DNA of 11,191 bases from contig JAIVIH010000034.1 of NCBI GenBank assembly GCA_020200615.1, positions 1 to 11,191 of the forward strand, in the 5' to 3' direction. The stretch is from Actinomycetota bacterium. GTDB taxonomy: Bacteria > Actinomycetota > Acidimicrobiia > Acidimicrobiales > AC-14. The translations under genes and the position numbers were made by a program. Positions 1-5,877 of the stretch are shown here, piece after piece. The notes below the pieces were generated by a model that was not told the DNA's origin, ran no database searches, and saw only the letters and a list, made by a program, of their open reading frames with translations. Position 1 is the first letter of the stretch. Each line of letters opens with the position of its first letter.

Positions 1-1
1 C

Positions 2-163
2 CTGTGGCTGTGTCCCACCCATCACCGCCTGGTCCACGAGCGGGGCTGGCGCATCACCGGCAACCCCGGCGGCCAGGTCACCTTCGTCCGTCCCGACGGG
101 AGGCCGCTGGCCACCGGCCCACCCCCGCTTGCCGCCGACGTGCGCCACCGCTTCCTGGAATGA
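2..163 (+). CDS. HNH endonuclease (DUF222-type), C-terminal tail, cut by window edge
   Basis: Only the last 53 codons are present; the reading frame is open to the left edge and ends at TGA 161-163. The segment LCPTHHRLVHERGWRI is the typical end of the HNH nuclease domain in actinobacterial DUF222/13E12-repeat proteins, where the paired histidines follow the last metal-binding cysteine. It is followed by a short tail (FVRPDGRPLA) that is also usual for this family. These genes are abundant in actinobacterial genomes; many are thought to be mobile or selfish nucleases, and their substrate is generally unknown. The start and N-terminal DUF222 region lie outside the window. It runs tail to tail into the next gene with 17 bases between the stops. 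Confidence 0.8.
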   Translation: MWLCPTHHRLVHERGWRITGNPGGQVTFVRPDGRPLATGPPPLAADVRHRFLE

Positions 164-180
164 ACCGGGGCTCAGCCTTC

Positions 181-457
181 TCAGGCGACCTTGACGTCGC
201 CGAAAAGGGCCCACGCCTTCACCTTCACGGACTGGGCCGGTGGCTGTGGGGTCACCGATGACCTCGCTGCGCTTGCTGCCGAACAGGGCCATGCCGGTGA
301 CCTCGACCCGGCTGCCGGGCGGCACCATCACCCGCACGTCACCGAACCCGGCCACGGCCCGGACCGTGATCTCGTCCCCGGGGGCGGTCCCCCCGCGCAT
401 GTCGAGAGTGCTGTCGCCGAAGACCCCTACCGCCCAACGTGCGTCGTTGTCGCTCAT
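181..457 (-). pseudogene. LiaF-like small protein (DUF2154-type domain), frameshifted
   Basis: From ATG at 457 the frame reads MSDNDARWAVGVFGD, then a repetitive glycine/valine beta pattern (FGDVRVMVPPGSRVEVTG) and ALFGSKRSEV. This is typical of the C-terminal domain of LiaF/YvqF cell-wall-antibiotic-response proteins and of short actinobacterial relatives. The frame is lost at about 231-245. The expected C-terminal strand, VKVKAWALFGDVKVA and a stop at 181-183, is found one base out of phase. The interval of 277 bases is one more than a whole number of codons, so a single extra base (or two missing) explains it. An AAGGAA ribosome site lies about 9 bases upstream of ATG 457. No membrane segment is visible, so a cytosolic or surface beta-helix domain is likely. 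The gene is divergent from the ABC/two-component operon, consistent with a Lia-like role (inference). Confidence 0.65.
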
Positions 458-602
458 CGTTCCCGTTCCTTGGTTCTGGGAGCCGCAGCTCGTTTGCTTG
501 GCTCGATCATGAACGGGTGGAGGAGCCGTGTCGTCGTCCGAATGGACGATGGTGGCGTCGTCAGATCCGCCGACGCGTGAATCGCTCGCCCCGGCGATGA
601 CG

Positions 603-615
603 GGCAGGGCCTGCC
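603..615. promoter_or_regulatory. Short inverted repeat upstream of ABC operon
   Basis: GGCAGG, one central G, then CCTGCC form a perfect 6+1+6 inverted repeat, about 39 bases before the GTG of the ABC ATPase gene. It could be an operator in the divergent intergenic region (458-653). No convincing -35/-10 pair was found nearby, and short GC-rich palindromes arise easily by chance here. Confidence 0.2.
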
Positions 616-653
616 AGCGCATGCTCACGTCCACACCACAGCGGAGGTTGATC

Positions 654-1063
654 GTGGACAACATGATCGAGGTAAGCGGGCTGCGGAAGATCTACGGGCA
701 CCTGGTGGCTGTGGACGACGTCTCCTTCAGCGTCCGCCGGGGAGAGATCTTCGGCATCCTGGGCCCGAACGGCGCCGGCAAGACGACGACGGTGGAGTCC
801 ATCGCCGGCCTGCGGCGCCCGGACGGCGGCACCGTGCGAGTGCTCGGCCTCGACCCGCAGCGGGACGGCCGGCGGCTAAAGCCGAGCGGCTCTGCGACCG
901 CCTGGCCATCATCGACCAGGGCCGCATCGTGACCCAGGGAACGCCCGAGAAGCTCGCCGAGATCCACCCTTGCGACCTCGGATCCGAGAAGGCGACCCTC
1001 GAGGACATCTACCTCGCGCTTACAGCAACGGCGTCCGTGACCAGAGACAGGAGTCCCCGATGA
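654..1063 (+). pseudogene. ABC transporter ATP-binding protein, internally deleted and frameshifted
   Basis: GTG 654 follows a good GGAGG site (643-647, 6-base spacer); an upstream GTG at 528 in the same frame also has a GGAGGAG site and would add 42 residues. The N-terminal part is a normal DrrA/CcmA-type ATPase: MIEVSGLRKIYG, Walker A GPNGAGKTT near residues 38-46, and VRVLGLDPQRDGRRL. At about 876-882 the sequence jumps, in another frame, to AERLCDRLAIIDQGRI, which in the family follows the H-loop. The Q-loop, ABC signature, Walker B and H-loop histidine are all absent, roughly 110-120 residues judging by normal members. The C-terminal part is also short before TLEDIYLALT, so a second loss is possible. 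The original stop TGA 1061-1063 overlaps the permease start (ATGA). As written it cannot hydrolyse ATP. Confidence 0.85.
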
Positions 1064-1797
1064 CCGTGGCATGGAAGATGACCAAGACCGAGCTCAAGCT
1101 GTTCCTGCGAGACCCCATGGCTGCCTTCTTCACTCTCGTGTTCCCGCTCATGATGCTGTTCCTGTTCGGCAGCGTCTTCGGCAACGAGCCCGATCCCGAC
1201 CTTGGTGGCCGGGGCCAGGTGGACGTTTCGGTGCCCGGCTACATCGGCGTCATCATCGCCACCACCGCGATCATGGGCCTGCCCATCAACCTCGCCTCCT
1301 ACCGGGCGGGGAGGATCCTGCGCCGTTTCCGGGCCACGCCTCTTCGCCCCTCGGTCGTCCTGGGCGCCCAGGTGGCGGTGGGAGCCCTGTTCACCACCCT
1401 TGGTTCGGCGCTGCTGGTGTTGGCGGGCCACCTCTTCTTCGGTCTCCACCTTCCCGATCAGCCAGTGGTCGTCCTGGGTGCGTTCCTGCTCAGCGCGGCC
1501 AGCATCTACGCCCTCGGCTTCATCCTGGCGAGCATCCTGCCCAACGCCCGCACGGCCCAGTCCGTGGGCATGGTGGTCCTGTTCCCGATGATGTTCCTCT
1601 CGGGTGCGGCTCTGCCTCGGCCGCTCCTGTCCGAAACGATCCAGGACGTGGGCCAGGCCTTGCCTCTCAGCCATGTGGTCACCCTGATGGACGACGCCTG
1701 GACCGGTGCCGGATGGAACGTGGGCGCGGCTCTGGTTCTGGCCGGGGTCATGGTCGCCGGCGTCGCTCTCTCGGCCCGCCTGTTCCGCTGGGAATAG
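1060..1797 (+). CDS. ABC-2 type exporter permease
   Basis: The 245-residue protein starts at ATG 1060, overlapping the ATPase stop. It opens with MTVAWKMTKTELKLFLRDP, the amphipathic entry helix seen in ABC-2 permeases of the DrrB/YadH type, followed by a first membrane helix (FFTLVFPLMMLFLFGSVFG). About five more hydrophobic segments follow. The cytoplasmic-loop motif RILRRFRATPLRP, a conserved coupling region of this family, lies near residues 86-98. Length and layout match complete family members, and no damage is seen. It would work as a membrane dimer with the adjacent ATPase to export a drug, lipid or other amphipathic substrate; the substrate cannot be told from sequence. Because the neighbouring ATPase is broken, it would need an ATPase from elsewhere if the lesion is real. 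Confidence 0.9.
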   Translation: MTVAWKMTKTELKLFLRDPMAAFFTLVFPLMMLFLFGSVFGNEPDPDLGGRGQVDVSVPGYIGVIIATTAIMGLPINLASYRAGRILRRFRATPLRPSVVLGAQVAVGALFTTLGSALLVLAGHLFFGLHLPDQPVVVLGAFLLSAASIYALGFILASILPNARTAQSVGMVVLFPMMFLSGAALPRPLLSETIQDVGQALPLSHVVTLMDDAWTGAGWNVGAALVLAGVMVAGVALSARLFRWE

Positions 1798-1822
1798 GCT
1801 CGGGCTCTGGGCTCGGGGCCGG

Positions 1823-3052
1823 GTGACTGTGCACGCGTGGGAGAGGTGGGCACCCGCCTGGCACGGAGCGTTCTTCCTCCTGCTCGGGCTGAGCTCGGTT
1901 CTGGCCCTGGCCGACCCGCACACTTCCTGGGCCCGGCGGGGCGCGATCCTGGCCCTGGCCGTTCCCCTCGCCGGGTGGTACTGGGGGTGGGCGGTCCGCG
2001 GACCGATCTGGAACCGGCCCTTCCTGCATGTCCTCGCCTACCTCGCCGGCGCTGCGACGCTATGGGTCCTTCTGCTCTTGTTGCACGAGGCCTTTTTCAT
2101 CCTCGCCTTTAGCGCCTACGCCCAGGTCTTCGGCTTCCTCCCGTCGCCGCGCTCAGCCATTCCGGGAGCCGTGGTTCTCACCACGGTGCTGCTGGTGATG
2201 CAGGGCACGAAGTCGGAGAAAGCGACACCAGGTCCTTTCGTTGTCGCCGTGGCCGCCGCCGGAGCGGGCATCCTCCTGTCGCTGTGGGTCGACGCCATCA
2301 TGCGCCAGAGCCAGGACCGCCATCGCCTGATCGAGGAACTGGAGGCGACGCGAGCCGAGCTGGCCGTGGCCGAGCGCCAGGCCGGCACGCTCGGCGAGCG
2401 CCAACGTCTGGCCCGTGAGATCCACGACACGTTGGCTCAGGGCGTCACCAGTGTCGTGACGCTCCTGGAAGCCACGGAAGCCGAGCTGGCCCCCGGACAG
2501 GACGTGGCACGCCGGCACCTGGGCCATGCCCTTCGCACCGCCCGAGACACGCTCGCCGAGGCCCGTCGCTTCGTCTGGGCCCTCCAGCCGAAGGCACTCG
2601 ATCGCGGCTCGCTGGCCGAGGCCTTGGGACGGCTGGCCGAGACTCTCGCCGACGAGACCGGCATGACCGCGCGCCTCCTCGTGACCGGCCCGCCCCAACC
2701 GCTGTCCGCCCAGGCTGAGATCGCCCTGCTGAGGGCCGCTCAAGAAGGCACGGCCAACATCCGCAAGCACGCTCGGGCGACGGAAGCGGTACTTACCCTT
2801 TCGTACCTGGACGACCGGGCGATCCTCGACGTGAGGGACGACGGCCGCGGTTTCGACGCCGCAGCCGTCGCCGCCGGCGGCCCCCGGGCCGAGGTGGCCG
2901 GTGGGCTGGGCCTGCCCGGGCTGAAGGCGCGCCTGGCCATGCTCGGGGGCGGCCTGGACGTGGAGAGCACACCGGGGGAGGGGACAGTGCTCGTGGCTCA
3001 GGTGCCGATCGGGGCTGCCGGTCCCGGTCCAGAGAGCGGTGCGGTGGCATGA
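1823..3052 (+). CDS. Sensor histidine kinase, DesK/NarX (HisKA_3) type
   Basis: The start chosen is GTG 1823, 25 bases after the permease stop, giving 409 residues; GTG 1829 is possible, and upstream starts would run deep into the permease gene. About five hydrophobic segments (near 13-30, 39-58, 67-100, 112-127 and 138-158) form a membrane sensor with short loops and no large extracellular domain, as in intramembrane-sensing kinases. A coiled coil (about 160-195) leads to the phosphorylation motif REIHDTLAQG with His201. The HATPase_c domain shows the N-box (QEGTANIRKHA, from 307), D-box DDGRGFD (from 339) and G-box GLGLPGLKARL. The stop overlaps the regulator start (ATGA 3049-3052), indicating translational coupling and a cognate pair. 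The position after an ABC exporter suggests that it senses, or controls the export of, an envelope-active compound (inference). Confidence 0.92.
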   Translation: MTVHAWERWAPAWHGAFFLLLGLSSVLALADPHTSWARRGAILALAVPLAGWYWGWAVRGPIWNRPFLHVLAYLAGAATLWVLLLLLHEAFFILAFSAYAQVFGFLPSPRSAIPGAVVLTTVLLVMQGTKSEKATPGPFVVAVAAAGAGILLSLWVDAIMRQSQDRHRLIEELEATRAELAVAERQAGTLGERQRLAREIHDTLAQGVTSVVTLLEATEAELAPGQDVARRHLGHALRTARDTLAEARRFVWALQPKALDRGSLAEALGRLAETLADETGMTARLLVTGPPQPLSAQAEIALLRAAQEGTANIRKHARATEAVLTLSYLDDRAILDVRDDGRGFDAAAVAAGGPRAEVAGGLGLPGLKARLAMLGGGLDVESTPGEGTVLVAQVPIGAAGPGPESGAVA

Positions 3053-3687
3053 GCCAGCCCATCCGGGTGGTCGTCGTCGACGACCACCCCGTCGTGCGGA
3101 CCGGGGTTCGAGGGATGCTCGCCAGCCAGGCCGAGTTCGACGTGGTTGGTGAGGCCTCCGACGGCGAAGAGGCGATCATCTTGGTGGAGGAGGTTCACCC
3201 GGATGTCGTGCTCATGGACCTGCGAATGCCCAGAGTGGACGGGGTGGAGGCCACGAAGCGGATTCGGGCCGAGCATCCCGACGTCCAGGTTCTCGTCCTC
3301 ACCACCTACGACACCGACGAGGACATCGTGCGGGCCGTCGAAGCCGGCGCCGTCGGTTACCTCCTGAAGGACTCTCCCCGCGAAGAGCTGTTCCGGGGGG
3401 TGCACGCCGCCGCTCGGGGCGAGTCACTGCTGGCGGCGGCGGTCGCGTCCCGTCTCATGGGAAGGATGCGAAAACCAGCCGGTCAGTCGCTGAGCCCCCG
3501 GGAGCTGGAGGTCTTGACGTTGGTGGCCGAGGGAAGACCGAACAAGGACATCGGGCGGAGGCTCTACATCAGCGAGACCACCGTGAAGACCCACCTGGCC
3601 CACATCTTCACCAAGCTGGGCGTCGACGACAGGACGGCGGCGGTCACCGTCGCCCTCGACCGGGGCATCATCCGGTTGAAGGGATGA
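3049..3687 (+). CDS. NarL/FixJ-family response regulator (RR1)
   Basis: This is an intact 212-residue regulator. The receiver domain (about 4-120) has the acidic pair D11/D12, phosphoacceptor D57 in VVLMDLRMP, the switch threonine T85 and lysine K107 in YLLKDS. A LuxR-type helix-turn-helix follows from about residue 147 (SLSPRELEVLTLVAEGRPNK, then ETTVKTHLAHIFTKLGV). It is translationally coupled to the preceding kinase, whose His201 is the likely phosphate donor. It probably regulates the upstream exporter operon and/or the divergent LiaF-like gene, as LiaR-type and DesR-type regulators do (inference; no binding site was identified). The gene ends 14 bases before the stop of the convergent XRE gene. 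Confidence 0.93.
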   Translation: MSQPIRVVVVDDHPVVRTGVRGMLASQAEFDVVGEASDGEEAIILVEEVHPDVVLMDLRMPRVDGVEATKRIRAEHPDVQVLVLTTYDTDEDIVRAVEAGAVGYLLKDSPREELFRGVHAAARGESLLAAAVASRLMGRMRKPAGQSLSPRELEVLTLVAEGRPNKDIGRRLYISETTVKTHLAHIFTKLGVDDRTAAVTVALDRGIIRLKG

Positions 3688-3701
3688 GTCTCCCTGAGCC
3701 C

Positions 3702-3923
3702 CTAGGTCTCGTAGGACAGGAGATCGCCCGGATGGCAGGCGAGGGCCTTGCACAGCGCCGCCAGGGTGGAGAACCGGACGGCTCGGGCTCGGCCGTTCTT
3801 GAGTACCGACAGGTTGACGACAGTGATGTCGACCTGATCGGCGAGCTCGGTCAGGGTCATCCCCCGCCGTTCGAGAATCTCGTCGAGGTGCACGGCGATT
3901 CCCGATTCGGACAGTGACGCCAC
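3702..3923 (-). CDS. XRE-family (Cro/C1, YozG-like) transcriptional regulator
   Basis: A 73-residue protein made almost entirely of a Cro/C1 helix-turn-helix. HLDEILERRGMTLTELADQV covers helices 1-2, VNLSVLKNGRARAVRFSTL covers the recognition helix and helix 4, and the C-terminus reads ALACHPGDLLSYE. This is the layout of YozG-like regulators, which are commonly encoded next to DUF2975 membrane proteins, exactly as here. The start is GTG 3923, two bases after the DUF2975 stop, so the two genes form an operon; a second GTG about ten codons in (before HLDEIL) is an alternative. No effector or dimerisation domain is present. The partner membrane protein may sequester or modulate the regulator, but that is speculative. 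Confidence 0.88.
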   Translation of the reverse strand: MASLSESGIAVHLDEILERRGMTLTELADQVDITVVNLSVLKNGRARAVRFSTLAALCKALACHPGDLLSYET

Positions 3924-3925
3924 CC

Positions 3926-4521
3926 TCAGACCGTGCCCTCGACGTCAGCACGCAGGCGCGCGCCGTGAGCGAACACCTCGGCCAGCACGAACACACCGAG
4001 GCCAGCCACGGGGCCAGCGCCGGGGAGAGTGAAACCGCTTCCCAGCTCGCCGACGGTCGAGGTGGAGGCCAGCCACTGGTCGCACGCTCGCGACGCCAGC
4101 GTCGCGATCGGCGCGCCGACCACGAGCAAGAAGCCGATGGCCCGTAGCCGGCGGACGTTGGCGGCGGTGAACGGATCTCCGTCTCGCACGGAGCGCGAGA
4201 GGAGGCGAAGCAACCAGAGCATGACGACGACCAGTGACACGGCGATGAGGTCGCGCCCCAGGGCGACGAAAACCTGGTTGGGGCGGGCGTCTTCGATGCG
4301 GACGGTTACGGGAACCGTCTCAGGCCGTTCCACCTCGGATGGAAGGGCGCCACTTCGTCGGCTTCCACTTCCTGGTGGACGGCGAGGTCGCGGCCGCCGC
4401 GGATGGCGCCGTCAAGGGCGGAGCCCACGAGGAAGACACCGAAGACGATGCCGGCGACGAGGAACAAGGTGGCCGCGTTGGTCATGAAGATGGTGGCACG
4501 CGACGTCGGGATCTCGGCCAC
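3926..4521 (-). pseudogene. DUF2975 membrane protein, single-base frameshift
   Basis: The N-terminal frame starts at GTG 4521 (or at the ATG twelve codons in) and contains a signal-anchor-like helix (ATLFLVAGIVFGVFLVGSAL), reading as far as VEADEVAP. The rest of the protein continues in another frame: EVERPETVPVTVRIEDA, then helix DLIAVSLVVVMLWLLRLLSR, the conserved RDGDPFTAANVRRLRAIGFL motif of DUF2975, and two further hydrophobic stretches. The change of frame is near 4345-4352, in a C run on the minus strand; one missing C restores one continuous protein of about 198 residues, the normal family size with four membrane helices. Translation from GTG 4333 would give only the C-terminal three helices. 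Function is unknown; the family is usually paired with a YozG-like XRE regulator, which follows immediately. Confidence 0.82.
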
Positions 4522-4578
4522 GGGGCCACCGAGCCCAGATCCAGACCACCAACGAGTGCTCGTGCCGCGGCGCGGGCC

Positions 4579-4598
4579 GCGGAAGTGAGGCGGAAGTG
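4579..4598. repeat. Tandem GCGGAAGTG sites, 11-bp spacing
   Basis: GCGGAAGTG occurs at 4579-4587 and again at 4590-4598, so the two copies lie on the same face of the helix. They are about 60-80 bases upstream of the DUF2975/XRE operon start. This arrangement suits an operator, possibly for the XRE regulator itself (inference). A GC-rich palindrome (4565-4582) abuts them, so chance cannot be excluded. Confidence 0.35.
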
Positions 4599-4637
4599 CG
4601 GTCGGGCCGGCGTCCTCTGGGCGCTGGCCCTAGTCGA

Positions 4638-4721
4638 CTATCGGCCCCGCGTGAACCTCCAACCGGCGCCGGCAACCGCGAAGATAACGAAGAGGATCAG
4701 GAGCCAAATCAAGAATTCCAT
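4638..4721 (-). CDS. 27-residue single-pass membrane protein
   Basis: A short frame from ATG 4721 to TAG 4638-4640 encodes 27 residues: MEF, then an uninterrupted hydrophobic helix (LIWLLILFVIFAVAGAG), then a basic end WRFTRGR. The positive-inside rule suggests that the C-terminus lies in the cytoplasm. The local composition (AT-rich TTC/ATT codons) differs from the surrounding GC-rich DNA. An AAAAAGGGAA stretch about 13 bases before the ATG could serve as a distant ribosome site. It lies between whiB and the DUF2975/XRE pair on the same strand. Such mini membrane proteins often escape gene callers; no named family is recognised. The composition and the clean helix-plus-basic-tail design make a real gene plausible, though its small size leaves doubt. 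Confidence 0.5.
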   Translation of the reverse strand: MEFLIWLLILFVIFAVAGAGWRFTRGR

Positions 4722-4738
4722 GTGTTCACTGTTCCCTT

Positions 4739-4767
4739 TTTATGTGGGTCGAAACGGGGATATCCAA
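4739..4767 (-). promoter_or_regulatory. Possible promoter for the small membrane protein
   Basis: On the minus strand TTGGAT (4767-4762) and CATAAA (4744-4739) are separated by 17 bases, a weak sigma70-like pair just upstream of ATG 4721. The predicted transcript would have only about a 10-base leader and would lose the candidate ribosome site, so this is tentative. Confidence 0.25.
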
Positions 4768-4791
4768 CGACTTTCTGTCATTTGCGAAACA

Positions 4792-4838
4792 GCCACCGAT
4801 CCCCAGCCCAGGGGCAGGCGAGGTTGGGGATCGGTGGC
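4792..4838 (-). terminator. Strong hairpin, probable whiB terminator
   Basis: GCCACCGATCCCCA (4792-4805) pairs perfectly with its complement at 4825-4838. The stem extends to 17 pairs if one G-U is allowed, with a loop of about 13 bases. It lies about 60 bases beyond the whiB stop on the minus strand and separates whiB from the small membrane protein gene. After the stem the minus strand reads TGTTTCGC, so the U-tract is weak, as is common in actinobacterial terminators. Confidence 0.65.
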
Positions 4839-4899
4839 ACCGCGCCTGCCTCGCGGGGGGCGGGCGGCACGGGAGCTTGGCGGTACACCTTTCGGGGAT

Positions 4900-5193
4900 T
4901 CATCCGGCTTGCCGGCGGCGATCGGCGAGCCAGGCACGGCGTAGCCGCCGTCGCTCGTCCTCGGTGGTACCGCCCCATATTCCGGCTTCCTGATTGGTTT
5001 CAAGGGCGAACTGCAGGCAGGAGTCGGGGACGGGGCAGGTCTGGCAGATGGCTTTCGCCGCTTCGATTTGCTCGATCGCCACCCCCGTCCCACCGGCAGG
5101 GAAGAACAGGTCGGGGTTGGTGAGACGGCAACTGGCCCGCTCGCGCCAGTCCGCCTCGACTCCTGTCCCGAATCCGTTCTGCTGGCGGATCAT
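4900..5193 (-). CDS. whiB: WhiB-family iron-sulphur transcriptional regulator (WhiB1/WblE-like)
   Basis: The 97-residue protein carries the four cluster cysteines C22, C50, C53 and C59 (CQTCPVPDSC gives C-X2-C-X5-C), with NPDLFFP after the first cysteine. The tryptophan turn GIWGG (71-75) leads to TEDERRRLRRAW and a basic C-terminus for DNA contact. These bind a [4Fe-4S] cluster sensitive to redox or nitric oxide and interact with the principal sigma factor; the short size and order of motifs are closest to WhiB1/WblE (family knowledge). ATG 5193 is chosen because a G-rich ribosome site (GAGGGGGTGGGG) lies about 6 bases upstream; GTG 5205 would add four residues but sits on that site. A sigma70-like promoter is found at 5316-5344 and a hairpin terminator after the stop, so it is probably monocistronic. 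WhiB proteins occur almost only in actinobacteria and their phages. Confidence 0.95.
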   Translation of the reverse strand: MIRQQNGFGTGVEADWRERASCRLTNPDLFFPAGGTGVAIEQIEAAKAICQTCPVPDSCLQFALETNQEAGIWGGTTEDERRRLRRAWLADRRRQAG

Positions 5194-5282
5194 CACGCGC
5201 CCCACCCCCTCAACGCCGAAATATCAACTGACGCTGCCGGGGTCCGGGGCAGGTAGGGCATGAATGCGCTCTACCGGACGAT

Positions 5283-5298
5283 TGCCCCTATAGGGGCA
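5283..5298. promoter_or_regulatory. 16-bp perfect palindrome in the whiB leader
   Basis: TGCCCCTATAGGGGCA is a perfect palindrome just downstream of the predicted whiB transcription start. The half-site TAGGGGC recurs at 5329-5335, inside the spacer of the whiB promoter. This looks like an operator for a dimeric repressor, or a short stem in the leader RNA. The binding protein is unknown. Confidence 0.5.
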
Positions 5299-5315
5299 CT
5301 CATCCCACGATCATG

Positions 5316-5344
5316 AACGTATTCCCGTTAGGGGCGACTGTCAA
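5316..5344 (-). promoter_or_regulatory. whiB promoter (-35 TTGACA, -10 TACGTT)
   Basis: On the minus strand a consensus -35 TTGACA (5344-5339) is followed after exactly 17 bases by TACGTT (5321-5316), matching the actinobacterial TANNNT -10 pattern. Transcription would start near 5309, giving a leader of about 115 bases before ATG 5193. This matches the long leaders and strong promoters known for WhiB1-type genes. Confidence 0.6.
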
Positions 5345-5405
5345 CCAGGCGGTTCCGCTAATGCGGGGGTAGGTTCCACCTGCTAACCGTCGAAGGAGAA
5401 AGCCG

Positions 5406-5790
5406 TTGTCCGAGTCCAAGGAGTTGCTGGGCGCCTACCTCAACGACCATCTCGCCGGTTCCTCCGCTGGCGCCGAGCTGGCGGAGACGATCCTGCAGGA
5501 CAGCGAAGGGACGCCCCTGGGGTCGATGATGGCGACCCTCCTGGCCGAGATCCAGGCCGACCGGACCACCCTCGTCGATCTCATGGACCGGCTCGGGATT
5601 GCCCGGAGCACGATGAAGCGGGATCGAGGGCAAGCGGCTGCTCTGGCAGGCCCTCAAGTCCATCGAGGGCACCGAGCCCGAGCTGGGGGCCACGGACCTG
5701 GGCGACCTCATCGACCGGGCCCTCCGGCAGCGCCAGGACCTGGAACCCTTCCGGGTGGCCATGGCCGGGACCGCCTTCGGGCGTAGCTGA
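5406..5790 (+). pseudogene. Conserved actinobacterial protein of unknown function, internally deleted
   Basis: TTG 5406 is supported by GAAGGAG (5392-5398) with a 7-base spacer. The N-terminal part (SESKELLGAYLNDHLAGSSA, EGTPLGSMMATLLAEIQADR, LVDLMDRLGIARSTMK) matches a widespread helical actinobacterial family with no named domain that I know, recalled as about 165 residues. The C-terminal part (GKRLLWQALKSIEGTEPEL, DLGDLIDRALRQRQDLEPFR) lies in another frame, from about 5623 to TGA 5788-5790. Family members have about 35-40 more residues between these blocks, so about 110 bases are missing at about 5615-5625, with a frame change. The short direct repeat AAGCGG (5616-5621 and 5632-5637) sits at the junction. 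The all-helical, charged sequence suggests a four-helix bundle. It is divergent from whiB and precedes a kinase gene. Confidence 0.7.
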
Positions 5791-5841
5791 AGCACCCGGA
5801 AGTACTCCGGCTGCCGTAGGCGAGGAACAGCCCGCCGTCCG

Positions 5842-5871
5842 ATGACGGGCCGGTCGGGGGTGGCTTACCGT
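5842..5871 (+). promoter_or_regulatory. Possible promoter for a leaderless kinase mRNA
   Basis: ATGACG (5842-5847) resembles a -35 box; 18 bases later TACCGT (5866-5871) fits the TANNNT -10 pattern. Exactly six bases then precede GTG 5878, so transcription would start at the start codon itself. No ribosome site is visible for any start here, which agrees with a leaderless transcript. Confidence 0.4.
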
Positions 5872-5877
5872 GAATCC

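Noticed and set aside
458..653. Intergenic region between the LiaF-like gene and the ABC ATPase
   Set aside because: It must hold divergent promoters, but no convincing -35/-10 pair was found. The in-frame GTG 528 extension of the ATPase is possible but resembles no known N-terminus.
1009..1923. A 304-codon minus-strand frame opposite the permease
   Set aside because: Histidine/glutamine/arginine-rich shadow of a strongly supported plus-strand gene; no domain visible.
3680..3695. AGGGA/TCCCT inverted repeat between the convergent RR1 and XRE genes
   Set aside because: A 5-bp stem with no U-tract is too weak to call a terminator.
4339..5263. Overlapping plus-strand frames across the DUF2975, small membrane protein and whiB region
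   Set aside because: They lie opposite clearly recognised minus-strand genes, contain no domains, and cross the terminator hairpin.
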